In this document: positions 16,496 through 26,112 of the stretch, one piece after another
Layout of the letters: the number at the start of each line of letters is the position of its first letter
Numbering within the stretch: the stretch's first letter is position 1
Origin: Heterostelium multicystogenum
Lineage: Eukaryota; Evosea; Eumycetozoa; Acytosteliales; Acytosteliaceae
Assembly (NCBI GenBank): GCA_003667245.1
Contig: RCNN01000562.1
Coordinates: 1-30,479, forward strand
Direction of reading: 5' to 3'
Length of the DNA: 30,479 bases
The notes under the pieces: generated by a model
Seen by the model: only the letters and a program-made list of their open reading frames with translations
Told to the model about the DNA's origin: nothing
The model's database searches: none
Position numbers and translations under genes: made by a program

Positions 16496-17760
16496 TCACA
16501 CCTCGGTTTGCGCTTTGCCGCGGGCAACGGTTTTCTTCGGCGCGCGCATCAGCAGTGGGCCGAACGTCGCGAGCAAACCGAGCATCACCAGCGGGAAGAA
16601 CATCAGCTTGCTCAGGCCGAAGTTGCTGACGATGACGGTGATGACGGCGGGGCCCACCAGCATCCCGGAAAATCCGATGCAGTTGACGATGCCGATATTG
16701 CGCCCGGCATGTGCCGGGTCCCGGCGCCCGGCGGCGGAGATCATCAACGGTGCGATGCACGAAAGGCCGAGGCCAAACAACGCGAAGCCGACAACGCCGG
16801 TCACGGCCGTACCGCCCAATATCGTGGTGATCATGCCGAGGACGCACAACGTACCGCATCCAAACACCACCTGCGCATTACGAACGCAGCGGCCAGGCGG
16901 TCGCCAAAAAGACGCCCCACGAATGACGCACCGACGAACAGTGAGACCGCCATGCCTGCGGTCGAGGTGGTGGTCGCGAACTCCCGGCGAATGTATTCCT
17001 GGCCCCAGTCGGCAATTGCGTTTTCGCCCATCATGCTGCCCAGCAGCAAGGTGCCGAGAGCGATCATCACCAGCAGCGTCTTGGCCGAAGGGCCCTTGCC
17101 GGTTTCGTCCCGGGACTGGGTGCCGGCTTGCCAGTCGTCGAGCTGGGCGTCGGGCACATCATGCTTGCCCAGCAACCATCGGCTGAACACACAGCCCAGA
17201 ATGAACATCGCCAGGCCCAGTACGGTGTAAGGCACCAGCACGCTGTCGGTGTAGAACCGGGTCAGCCAACTGCATGCCATGCCCAGCAGGAAGCCGCCCA
17301 GGGAATAGAAGGCATGGAAGCCGGACATGATCGAGCGTCGATAAAACCGTTCAACCTGCACGCCGTGGGCATTCAAGGCGGTATCCAGGGCGCCGCGCAA
17401 CAGCCCCAGCACAGAGCCGAAACACAGCGCAAACCAGAAACCGTTGACGAAGCCCAGCGGGATAATCGAAAGGGGATAGGCGAGGGCGCCAAGGGTAATT
17501 ACCGGCTTGGCGCCGAAGGTGTCCAGCAGCCGCCCAACCAGCAGCGCACCGGCTGCGGAGCCGACCCGACCCCGAGGGCAATCAGGCCGAAAACTCGAGT
17601 CCCCGAGTTCTCCCGTCAGGCCAAGCTGGGTCCTGAACACGCTTACACCGGTGGACCAGATGTACATCATGGCGCCGATCATCATGAAGCCGAGAAAGGT
17701 GGCGATACGTGCCTTGCGAATACGCGGGGGGATCGGGGTTTTCTGGAAAGTGCTTATCAC
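16496..17760 (-). pseudogene. MFS transporter 1 (YbjJ-like), frameshifted
   Basis: The protein starts MISTFQKTPIPPRIRKARIA, followed by TM1 (TFLGFMMIGAMMYIW). Twelve hydrophobic segments can be counted. Motifs include GALLVGRLLDTFGAKPVITL (the loop 2-3 GxLxDrxG signature), LNAHGVQVERFYRRSIMSGF and AIADWGQEYIRREF. Breaks lie near 17577 and 16875. The last segment ends with LLMRAPKKTVARGKAQTEV. The length of about 421 residues is normal. It diverges from MFS 2 across a 200-bp region containing two LacI-type operators. The MNxxGVxVER and SGFH motifs are shared with MFS 2, so the two are paralogues of the family that includes E. coli YbjJ. The substrate is unknown. Confidence 0.85.
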
Positions 17761-17807
17761 GCTGCATGGTCCCTTTTGTTTTTTGTGGGGTGGTTATGCA
17801 ATTTTGG

Positions 17808-17821
17808 GTTATACGAATAAC
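17808..17821. promoter_or_regulatory. LacI-type operator, site A1
   Basis: GTTATACGAATAAC, one mismatch from the perfect palindrome. It lies 48 bases upstream of the MFS 1 start codon. Confidence 0.8.
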
Positions 17822-17917
17822 TTTGCGGAAGTAAAACCTGCACCCTGTGGGCTGTCAATGCTTTATCAATCCAGAATATGTAACAGTAACAAGGCAGTGG
17901 CTGGCGCTTGAGTTTTA

Positions 17918-17933
17918 AGTTATACGTATAACT
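17918..17933. promoter_or_regulatory. LacI-type operator, site A2
   Basis: AGTTATACGTATAACT, a perfect 16-bp palindrome, 28 bases upstream of the MFS 2 start. It is 111 bp from site A1, a spacing that allows looping. Confidence 0.85.
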
Positions 17934-17960
17934 CAAACTGTTTCAGGTATTGGGGTTTCC

Positions 17961-19134
17961 GTGTCGTCTCAAGAGTTGTTATTGCCGTGCTCCACGCCGC
18001 ATATGTCGGCCTACCGCTTGACGTTTCTGCTGTCCGGCCTGTGCATGGGCGCCCTGGGCGCCGCTGGTTCCCTATGCGCGCAGCCGGGCCGGGGTGGACG
18101 ACGGCGCATTGGGCATCCTGTTGCTGTGCCTGGGCCTCGGCTCACTGGTGATGATGCCGCTGGCGGGCATCCTGAACGCCCGCAAAGGTTGCCGCTTTAC
18201 CATGCACATCGGCATCGCCCTGGTGTTTTCTGACGCTGCCTCTGCTGGCGACCACACACATTCATTCTTGGGCTTGATGTTTGCCCTGACCGTGTTCGGT
18301 GCAGGGTGCGGCGCAGTGGATGTGACGATGAACGTACAGGGCGTGATGGTTGAGCGTGCGACCGGGCGGTCCTTGATGTCGGGTTTTCATGGCTTGTTCA
18401 GCCTGGGCACGATTGTCAGTGCGGCGGGGATCACCGCGCTGCTCTGGCTGGGCGCCACGCCGTTGCTGGCCAGCAGCGCGGTGATGGCGGCACTGGCTGC
18501 GTTTGTCCTGAGTTACGGGCGCCAGATGCTCGGGCGCAGCGGCGAAGAGGGCAGCCCGATCTTTGTGCGGCCCACGCGTAAAGTCCTGGTGCTGGGGGCG
18601 CTGTGCCTGTTCGCGTTTCTGGCCGAAGGTGCGATTCTCGACTGGAGCGCGGTGTTCCTGACCCAGGTGCGTGATGTCGAGCCTTCCATTGCAGGCCTGG
18701 GCTACGCCTGCTTCGCCGTGATGATGGCGTTGGGGCGCTTGAGTGGCGACCGGATTCTGCTCAGGCTCGGCGCCCGGCTAGTACTGGTGGGCGGTGGCCT
18801 GATTGTAATCCTGGGCTTTCTCACGGTGGTGCTCGCGACGAACTGGCAGGTGAACCTGGTGGGGTTTGCGGTCATCGGCATCGGTTTGGCCAATATCGCG
18901 CCGGTGTACCTGTCGCTGGCGGGCGCGCAAAAGACCATGCCGGGGAACTGGCGATTGCCGCTGCCACCAGCCTCGGTTATCTGGGTATCCTGATGGGCCC
19001 GGCGGTGATCGGCTTGTTCGCCCACGCGACGAATCTATTCCTGGGCGCTGCTGGCGGTTGCCTCGCTGATGGTCGCAATCATGTTCAGTGCCACACGACT
19101 GGTTCCGAAGGTTTCCCCTCAACGGGTACACTGA
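17961..19134 (+). pseudogene. MFS transporter 2 (YbjJ-like), frameshifted
   Basis: A GTG start at 17961 gives MSSQELLLPCSTPHMSAYRL and TM1 (TFLLSGLCMGALG). A break near 18060 is followed by RAGVDDGALGILLLCLGLGS, MPLAGILNARKGCRFTMHIG and VDVTMNVQGVMVERATGRSL, then MSGFHGLFSLGTIVSAAG. After FLAEGAILDWSAVFL the protein continues to GIGLANIAPVYLSLAGAQKT. The last two TMs are shifted by breaks near 18945 and 19040 and end with RLVPKVSPQRVH. The 391-residue size is usual. It is upstream of the LacI-type gene (56-base gap) and probably shares its transcript. It is a paralogue of MFS 1. Confidence 0.85.
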
Positions 19135-19189
19135 GCGCCTGTTTTTTCATGACCTCGCATGAGGTTTCAAAAGGATTGGGAAGCAAGCG

Positions 19190-20288
19190 ATGGCCGTTTC
19201 AATGAAAGACGTAGCACTGGCGGCAGGGGTGTCCCAGCCTGCGGTGTCTTACGCCTACAACCGACCTTCCAAAACTGTCCCCGGCCCAGCGCGAGCATAT
19301 CCTCGAGGTGGCCGCTTCATTGGGCTACCCGGGCCCCAATGTGCTGGGCCGCAGCCTGCGCTCGGGCAAGATCGGCGCCATCGGGTTGATGATGATGGAC
19401 AAGTTGTCCCTGGCCTTTGCCGACCCGTGCACCATCGCCATGCTGCGCGGCATCAGTGAAGTGGGCGAGTTGGAAAATGTCGCACTGACACTGTTTCCGC
19501 TCAACAACAACCGCCTGGTGGGCCGGGGCCCGGCGGCGAGCCACGGCAGCCTGGCCCTGCGCGGGCTGGTGGATGGCCTGATTATCTCGACCCTGCCCGA
19601 TGATCACCCGGCGGTGCTGGCGGTGGTGAAGCACAGTATTCCGTTCGTGGTGATCGACTCGCCGCTGGTCGAGAATTCGTTTTTTGTCGGCATCGACGAT
19701 CGCGGTGCGGCTCGCACGCAAATGCAGCATCTGCTGGACCTGGGCCACCGCAAGATCGGCGTCATCATTGACCGCCTCAACCCGGATGGTTACCGCGGCC
19801 CGATTGACCTGCAACGCTTCAAAAGTGCCAGTGAGCGGATTGTCCGCGAACGCCTCACCGGTTACGTGGAGGCGGCCACCGCCGCGGGCCTGGCGTTTGA
19901 AGACCTGAGCGTGATCGAGGCCGGTGGGCTGGATTCCACGTCCGGCCAGGCCGCAGCGTTCACATTGCTGACCTCCAACGACGTCACGGCAGTGGTGGCG
20001 TGCTCGGATGTGATGGCGATTGCCTGCATGAAAACCGCCCACGCCCTCAGTCGCCAAGTGCCGCAGACGCTTTCGGTGATCGGCTTCGACGATATTCCCG
20101 AGGCGGTGCAACTCGGTTTGACCACCATTGCCCAACCCATGGTGGAGAAGGGCGTGTACGCCGCACGCATGCTGACCGAGCAATTGAATGCCCCGGCTGA
20201 TGCGCCGCTGGCGCCCGAGCAGAAGATTTTCGCCACCAAGCTGGTGGTGCGTACCTCGACCCGCAGTATCCAGCAGGCAGACGCCTGA
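19190..20288 (+). pseudogene. LacI/GalR-family regulator of the catabolic locus, one frameshift near the N-terminus
   Basis: The start MAVSMKDVALAAGVSQPAVS is a LacI helix-turn-helix (YAYNRPSK follows as the second helix and hinge start). A one-base change near 19280 puts the next 15 codons out of frame; the corrected wording would be LSPAQREHILEVAASLGYPG. From 19308 the effector domain is intact: RSLRSGKIGAIGLMM, LVDGLIISTLPDD, PFVVIDSPLVENSFFVGIDD, HRKIGVIIDRLNPDGY, CSDVMAIACMKTAHA and SVIGFDDIPEAVQLGLTTI. Length is about 366 residues, slightly long. Four palindromic operators in two divergent regions around this gene carry the central CG and dyad symmetry typical of LacI-family sites, so it is the obvious regulator. 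Its sugar-like inducer is unknown. Confidence 0.9.
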
Positions 20289-20307
20289 TCCCGTTGGTAA
20301 GGGATCG

Positions 20308-20395
20308 CTGTAGGAGCTGGCTTGCCTGCGATGGCATCGACTCAATACCACTGACAGACCGAGTCGACTGCATCGCAGGCAAGCCAGCTCCCACC
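20308..20395. repeat. REP inverted pair between convergent genes
   Basis: CTGTAGGAGCTGGCTTGCCT and its inverse copy GCAAGCCAGCTCCCACC enclose a hairpin with TCGACTC and GAGTCGA. It is a Pseudomonas REP pair, placed 20 bases after the lacI-type stop and just before the GMC stop. It may act as a terminator or mRNA 3' stabiliser for both genes. Confidence 0.9.
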
Positions 20396-20396
20396 T

Positions 20397-22010
20397 TTAC
20401 CCGGGCTGCCCCTTGAAGTGTGCCGCTACTCTGAGGGCATTCGCCGCGATGGTCAGTGCCGGATTAACCGCCGCCGACGACGGGAAGAACGAGCTGTCCA
20501 CCACCCATACATTCTCCAGGTCATGCAGCTTGCAGTTCAGGTCCAGCACGCTGGTGGTTGGGTCCTTGCCCATCACGGCAGTGCCGCACTGGTGGGAGTT
20601 CGTCGCGATGCCCATGCGCGCCTTGAGGATCAGCGGATACCCTGCATCACGCATGGTTTGGGTGGCCTTGCTCACCAGTCCTTCATGGGCCTTGAGGTTG
20701 TTCGGCGTCCAGTGAACCTTGATCGCACCGCGCTGCGTGTCGTAAGTGACGCGGTTGTCCTGGGTCGGCAGATCTTCCGAGGTCAGGTACAGGTCGACGC
20801 TGTGGTCAGTGATATAGCGTGAAGCGAATTTCGGCAGCCAGGGCCGCATGGCACTGATCATCGGCTCGCGGATTTTCCCCAGCATCTGCACGTTACCCAA
20901 GGGGAATGCGTTGTGCGGGCTGGCGCTGTACCAGTCGTTGATGGCCAGGGTTTTCTGGAAGGTCACGTTGTTCTTGCGTCGCGGGTCCACCGCCAGCATG
21001 AAGGTGCTGTTGTGCACCATGTAGTTACGCCCCAACTGCCCGGAGCTATTGCCCAGGCCATGAGGATGTTGAGCGTTCGCAGACTTGAACAGCAATGCCG
21101 CACTGTTGACTGCGCCGCACGCCAGCACGAAGCGTTTGGCACGCAGTGTCACCTCGCGTCCATCGAACAGACCCCGCGCTTGAGTCACGGTTTTGCCATC
21201 GTTATCGGTGTTCAGCTGCCGGAATCGTGGTGCGAGTCATCAGCCGAATGCTGCCACTGCGCAGGGCGGGCCTGAGCGCAGAAACTTCGGCGTCGGCCTT
21301 GGCCTCCACCAGGCACGGATAGCCATCGCAGGTTGAGCACAATACGCAATCGCCGCCATCGCCATAGTCCACCGCCGCCGGCATCACGAACGGCTTGAGT
21401 CCGGCACGCTGCATGCTTTGTTCCAGCGCAACGAGGGCCGGGTCGTGCTTGAGTGCCGGTTGCGGGAAGGGTCCTGAACGCCAGGGTTCGCTGGGGTCAA
21501 TGCCGGCCTGGCCATGCACGCGGTAGAGCTTTTCCGCTTCGGCGTACCAGGGTTCAAACTCGGCGTAGCTGACGGGCCACGCAGGCGACACACGCCCTCG
21601 GCATGCTGGATCTCGCCAAAGTCCGCCTCGCGAAACCGTGGCAGCATGGCGCCGTAGAATTTGGTGTTGCCGCCGACGTAATAAAACACCCCCGGCGAAA
21701 ATGCTTGGTTGGCCTGGTCCAGCCACGGTTCGGCATTGCGATAGCGTCCTTGGCCGAACACCGCTTCAGCGCTCCAGTTCTGGATTTCCCGGGGCAGGAA
21801 ATCCCCTCGTTCGACGATCACAATATCCAGCCCGCTGTCACGCAGGGCATGGGCGAAGGTCGAACCGCCCATGCCCGAGCCGATAATCACCACGTCACAG
21901 TTGATCGTGCCATCTGCATCAGGTGTCACCACGTCGAGGGCGCGCGGTTCGCGCGGCGCCCCCGGTTGTGGATTCAGCTCTGCATGATGCGAAATCAATG
22001 CATCACTCAT
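20397..22010 (-). pseudogene. GMC-family FAD-dependent oxidoreductase, frameshifted
   Basis: The N-terminal Rossmann motif is CDVVIIGSGMGGSTFAHAL (residues 38-56), followed by DIVIVERGDFLPRE and YYVGGNTKFYGAMLPRFREA. The middle carries CVLCSTCDGYPCLVEAKADA, a Cys-rich insert, and VLACGAVNSAALLFKSAN. The C-terminus reads MGIATNSHQCGTAVMGKDPT, then VWVVDSSFFPSSAAVNPALT, where the HQCGT and NPALT blocks carry the catalytic His/Asn pair of GMC enzymes. Breaks lie near 21575 and 21215. Full length is about 538 residues. It probably oxidises a sugar or polyol hydroxyl, with electrons passed to quinone or oxygen. It lies 17 bases after the ThDP-enzyme gene, in the same operon. Confidence 0.85.
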
Positions 22011-22027
22011 ATGAGCCGCTCCGGCAT

Positions 22028-23817
22028 TTACAGGTGTTGTTCGGAATTACGGATTTGCCAGTACTCATCCTGGCGTTCGTCGGTGATGTATTCCGGAATC
22101 GGGAAGTCCCACCAGCCGGGCACCCAAGGGCCAGCCGCATCGCGGTCGGTGGGTACTTCGATCAGCACCGGCACATTCAAATCCAGCGCTTCCTGCAGGA
22201 TAGGCTTCAAGGTCTTCGGGCGCTCCACACGGTAGGATTTGAGGCCGAAGGCTTCGCCCACCGCCTTGAAGTCCGGGCTGTAGGGCGTGCCGTCCGGGTG
22301 GTTGAATTCAGTGCCGATATGGCGGCTGGTCTGCTTGCGCTGGCCACCGCGAATCGACATGTAGCCGGCGTTGTTCTGGATCAGGAACACCACAGGGATA
22401 TTGTTGGTCACGCAGATCGCAATTTCCTGGGAGGTCATCAGGAAATCGCCATCCCGAGGATGCACACCACCGGCTGGTCAGGCGCCGCCAACTTCGCACC
22501 GATGGCCGCAGGTACGGCCCAGCCCATGGACGAGAAGCCGCCGGAGGTCAGGTGGGTACGTGGCGTATAGACCGGGAAAGTCTGCTTGACCGCGCCCTGG
22601 GTGTTGCCCGAGCCAACCACCACGATGGTGTCCCGCGGGAACACTTTGCGCAGCGCGCCGAGGGGGCGTTGCGAGGTGAACGGAAAGCGATCGGAGTCAC
22701 GACGGCCCGCCAGTTTGGTTTCCCATTCTTCCTGATAACCGCGCAGGTCGCTCAGGTACTCTTCGCGCTCAACCGTCTCGCCTTTCAGGCTTTCGACAAT
22801 GGCGGCGAGGGCGTATTTGGCGTCGGCACAAATGCCCACGGTCACCGGGTAGTTCTTGCCGATTTCATGCGGGTCGATGTCGATGTGGATCAGCTTCGAC
22901 GGCGGGATCGCGAAGGTCACGCCCTTGGCGTAGCTGGACGACGACCAGTCGGTTGAAACGGCAGCCCACGGCGATGATCACGTCTGCGGTGGACGCGACT
23001 TTATTGCCGCACAGGGTGCCGGTCTGGCCGACACTGCCGGCGAACAACGGGTGATCTTCCGGAAGCCGCTCTTGCCGTTCCAGGTGGTGACCACCGGGAT
23101 CTTCCAGGCTTCGGCCAGGGCGAAACAATTCCGCGCTGGCTTCGCCGGTAATCACGCCGCCGCCGATCACCAGCACCGGGCGCTTGCTCAGTTTCAGCTC
23201 TTCCACTGCGCGTGCGGTGGCTGCCGGGTCCGGGAAGGCATTTGCCGATCGGGTGCGCTCTTCGAGGGCATGCAGGGTCACTTCAGCGGCCTCGGCCTGC
23301 ACATCCATCGGGATTTCCAGGTGCACCGGCCCCGGGCGTCCGGTGACCATTGCGCTCCAGGCGCGGTGCATCATGAACGGCAACTCTTCAACACGGGTCG
23401 CCACCCAATGACGCTTGGTCACGGCCTCGGCGATTTTCGGGAAGTCGTTGTCGGTGTAGCGCTCCAGCTCCTGCAGCAAGCCATGGCCACGCATGTGGGT
23501 GGGTGGCCCGCCGGTGATCAGCATCAGGCTGGTGGAGTCGGTAAAACGCGGTGGCCATGCCGATCACCGTGTTGGCGGCGCCGGCACCGATGGACGTCAC
23601 TGCCGCCATCGGCTTGCCGCTCACCCGGTAGTAACCGTCGGCGAGGTGCACCGCGCTCTGCTCATGGAACACCTGGATGAACTTGAGCTTGGAGTCTTCT
23701 TCGAGGAAGGCGTCGGTCAGGGTCCAGATACCGTGGCCGGGAATACCGGCGACGTATTCGACGCCATAGTTTTTCAGGGTTTGAGCCACGATCTGGCTGC
23801 CGGGTCAATTTAGTCAT
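22028..23817 (-). pseudogene. ThDP-dependent enzyme of the acetolactate-synthase type, frameshifted
   Basis: The start ATG 23817 shares ATGA with the stop of the ThuA-like gene. The N-terminal PYR domain includes NYGVEYVAGIPGHGIWTL, FHEQSAVHLADGYYRVSG (with the activating Glu) and VTSIGAGAANTVIGMA. The central domain has ELKLSKRPVLVIGGGV and GSVGQTGTLCGNKVA. The C-terminal PP domain contains the ThDP/Mg motif GDGDF-x(n)-NN, seen as VCILGMAIS or GDGDF across a frame break near 22450, with TNNIPVVFLIQNNAGYMSI. The end reads PGWWDFPIPEYITDE. Other breaks lie near 23795, 23545, 23115 and 22950. The size of about 596 residues is normal. It is not a clear match to IlvB, Gcl or Xsc, so the reaction is unknown; a decarboxylation or C-C ligation step is likely. 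Confidence 0.85.
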
Positions 23818-24535
23818 GACAGGACTCCTTGGGTTGATGAAACGGAGGGGGTTGCCTCGGCGGTACTGGCTGCACGCCCGCGTGTCGCCCAGTTCAGGCC
23901 TTGCTTGGTCAGGCGGCGGATATTCGGGTCGGCGAGGTTGCTGGTGTCGTGCCCGATGGAGTGATAGAACACCCGCCCAAGGCCCCACTGGCGCACCCAG
24001 GCCACCGGGCTGCGATGGCCGTTGAGCCAGGGGAAGGGGTTGCCGTCGAAGGTGGTTTCAGCCAGCACATGAATGTTTCGGGTCGACCTGCATGTAGTAC
24101 TGCTCGGACCGTACCTCGAAATCCTCGACGCCCTGGGTCACCTCGTGGCTGTGGTCGGATGACGTTGACCTGGTACGGGTGGGGAAAGCCTTCGCCCATC
24201 GGGTGTTCGAGGAATGAGCCGCCGAGCACCCAGTGATATTTGAGGCTGGCGCGAAACGCCGCGCCTGCGCCGTGCCAACCACCAGGCCGGTGCCGCTTTC
24301 GATCGCTTCCAGCAGGCGGTTTTCCTGGGACGCGGTGAGCGTCTCGGTAGTGACGGCGTTGTTCCAGCCGATCACGATCAGGTCATAACCGGTCAAGTCC
24401 CTGTCCAGTGTGAAGATGTCGGTGGACTCTTCGACCTCGAAATCCAGTTCCTGGAAAAACGGTGCGCGCCCATGCCGCAATTTCGTAGGGGAAATGGCCG
24501 GGCCAGCCACCGAATAGATACAAGACTCGACTCAC
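23814..24535 (-). pseudogene. ThuA-like (trehalose-utilisation type) protein, frameshifted
   Basis: The best start is GTG at 24535, just after a GAGGTGATC ribosome binding site; the sequence opens SRVLYLFGGWPGHFPYE. The class-I-amidotransferase-like fold follows: LDFEVEESTDIFTLDRDLTG, YDLIVIGWNNAVTTETLTA and NRLLEAIESGTGLVVG. It continues with SFLEHPMGEGFPHPYQVNVI, EDFEVRSEQYYMQVDP, RSPVAWVRQWGLGRVFYHSI and GHDTSNLADPNIRRLTKQGL. The VWVRxxGxGRVFY and GHD blocks are hallmarks of ThuA domains. Breaks lie near 24460, 24285, 24165 and 24070. ThuA proteins are linked to keto-sugar metabolism. It is the first gene of the operon and its promoter region has two operators. Confidence 0.85.
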
Positions 24536-24571
24536 GGTTTGATCACCTCTTTACGTTGGGTGTGATTGTTA

Positions 24572-24587
24572 GGTTATACGTATAACC
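24572..24587. promoter_or_regulatory. LacI-type operator, site B1
   Basis: GGTTATACGTATAACC, a perfect 16-bp palindrome, 37 bases upstream of the ThuA-like start. Confidence 0.85.
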
Positions 24588-24649
24588 GCTTATTTAACCT
24601 ATCACTCCGAATCCCTAAGTCAATGGGGCTTACATGTTTTTCATCGGGG

Positions 24650-24663
24650 GTTATACGAATAAC
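24650..24663. promoter_or_regulatory. LacI-type operator, site B2
   Basis: GTTATACGAATAAC, identical to site A1 and 77 bases from site B1. It lies about 160 bases before the HisD-like start, in the promoter region facing that gene. Confidence 0.8.
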
Positions 24664-24824
24664 GTCAGCAGCCCGCCGCAGTGCTTCAACACTGCGTCTG
24701 TGTTGCGTCAGGTTGCGTCACCAATAGGGAGGCTGCGAAATTGCCCGGGGCAGGGGGGTAGGAAAAGATGGTTGCCAATGCCGGGGGCATGTCGCGTGCC
24801 CTCAAGAACCACCTGGAGCCACTG

Positions 24825-26112
24825 ATGATTCGTTACCTGAAAACCCTAAACCGGTCGAAGCCCAAGCCGAGATTGCCGCCCAAGTCCGCGATACCGTTGA
24901 GCGCATCATCGCCAACGTCGCCCGTAACGGCGATGCGGCCGTACGTGAATACTCGAAGCAGTTTGATCAGTGGTCGCCTGTATCTTTCCGGCTGAGCGAC
25001 GAAGAAATTGCCGCCTGCGTGGCGAGCCTGTCCGAGCAGGAAATCGGCGATATCACCTTTGCCCAGGCCCAGGTCCGGCGCTTCGCCGAGGTGCAAAAAG
25101 CCTCGATGCACGATGTGGAAGTCGAGACCTTGCCTGGCGTGATCCTTGGGCATCGCCAATATTCCGGTGAACTCGGTGGCTTGCTACATTCCGGGCGGCA
25201 AGTACCCGTTGCTGGCGTCGGCGCATATGAGCGTGCTGAACGGCCAAGGTGGCCGGCCGGTGAAGCGCGTTGTTGCGGCCGCGCCCGCCGTTTGATGGCA
25301 AGCCTCATCCGGCCATTGTGACGGCGATGTATTTGGCGGGTGCCGATGAGATCTATTGCGTGGGCGGGGTGCAGGCGATTGCTGCGTTTGCGTTGGGCAC
25401 CGATACGTTCAAGCCGGTGGATATGATCGTTGGGCCGGGTAATGCGTATGTGGCCGAGGCCCAAGCGTCAGTTGTTCGGCAAGATTGGTATCGACTTGAT
25501 TGCCGGGCCTACAGAGACACTGGTGATTGCTGATGACAGCAGCGATGTTGAAATCATCGCTGCCGATTTGTTGGGGCAGGCGGAGCATGGGGTTAATTCG
25601 CCTGCGGTGTTTTTGACGAACAGTGCGGAGTTGGCGCAAACCCTGCCGGCGGAGATCGAGCGGCAGTTGGCGATCCTGTCCACCGCACCGGTTGCTTCTG
25701 TCGCCTGGCGCGACTTATGGCGAAATCATCCTGTGCGACAGCGTCGACGAGTTGGTGCAGGAAGCCGATCGCATCGCCTCCGAGCACGTGCAGGTGATGA
25801 CCCGCGATCCGTTGTATTTCCTGGAGCACATGACCAATTACGGCGCGTTGTTCCTTGGTGAGCGCACCAACGTTTCCTATGGCGACAAGGTGATTGGGAC
25901 CAACCACACATTGCCTACCACCGGGACTGCGCGGTACACCGGCGGGCTGTGGGTCGGCAAGTTCATCAAGACGTGCACGTATCAGCGGGTGCTGACGGAT
26001 GAGGCTTCGGTGTTGTAGGGGAATACTGCTCGCGGCTTTGCGGGATGGAAGGGTTTGCGGGCACAAGGAGCAGGCGGATATTCGGATTCGTCGTTACAAG
26101 AAGCACGGTTGA
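24825..26112 (+). pseudogene. Histidinol-dehydrogenase-like (catabolic, HpsN-type) enzyme, frameshifted
   Basis: ATG 24825 follows CTGGAGCCACTG. Readable blocks are [121 protein letters not shown] (here [18 protein letters not shown]), and [20 protein letters not shown]. The last part, in another frame, reads GEYCSRLCGMEGFAGH and ends at TGA 26110-26112. Breaks lie near 24850, 25155, 25235, 25290, 25475, 25700 and 26015. [14 protein letters not shown] is the version found in catabolic HisD homologues such as sulfopropanediol dehydrogenase, rather than the biosynthetic 'RVGLYVPGG' type. The zinc-binding set (Gln, His, Asp, His) is present. It should be an NAD+-dependent alcohol dehydrogenase. 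Confidence 0.85.

Noticed and set aside
17128..17820. 230-codon plus-strand open frame across the MFS 1 gene
   Set aside because: It is antisense to membrane segments, its product is rich in Gln, His and Arg, and it runs into the operator region.
19317..20351. 344-codon minus-strand open frame opposite the LacI-type gene
   Set aside because: It is antisense to a well-conserved regulator. The His/Gln/Arg-rich product is typical of a shadow frame, and there is no ribosome binding site.
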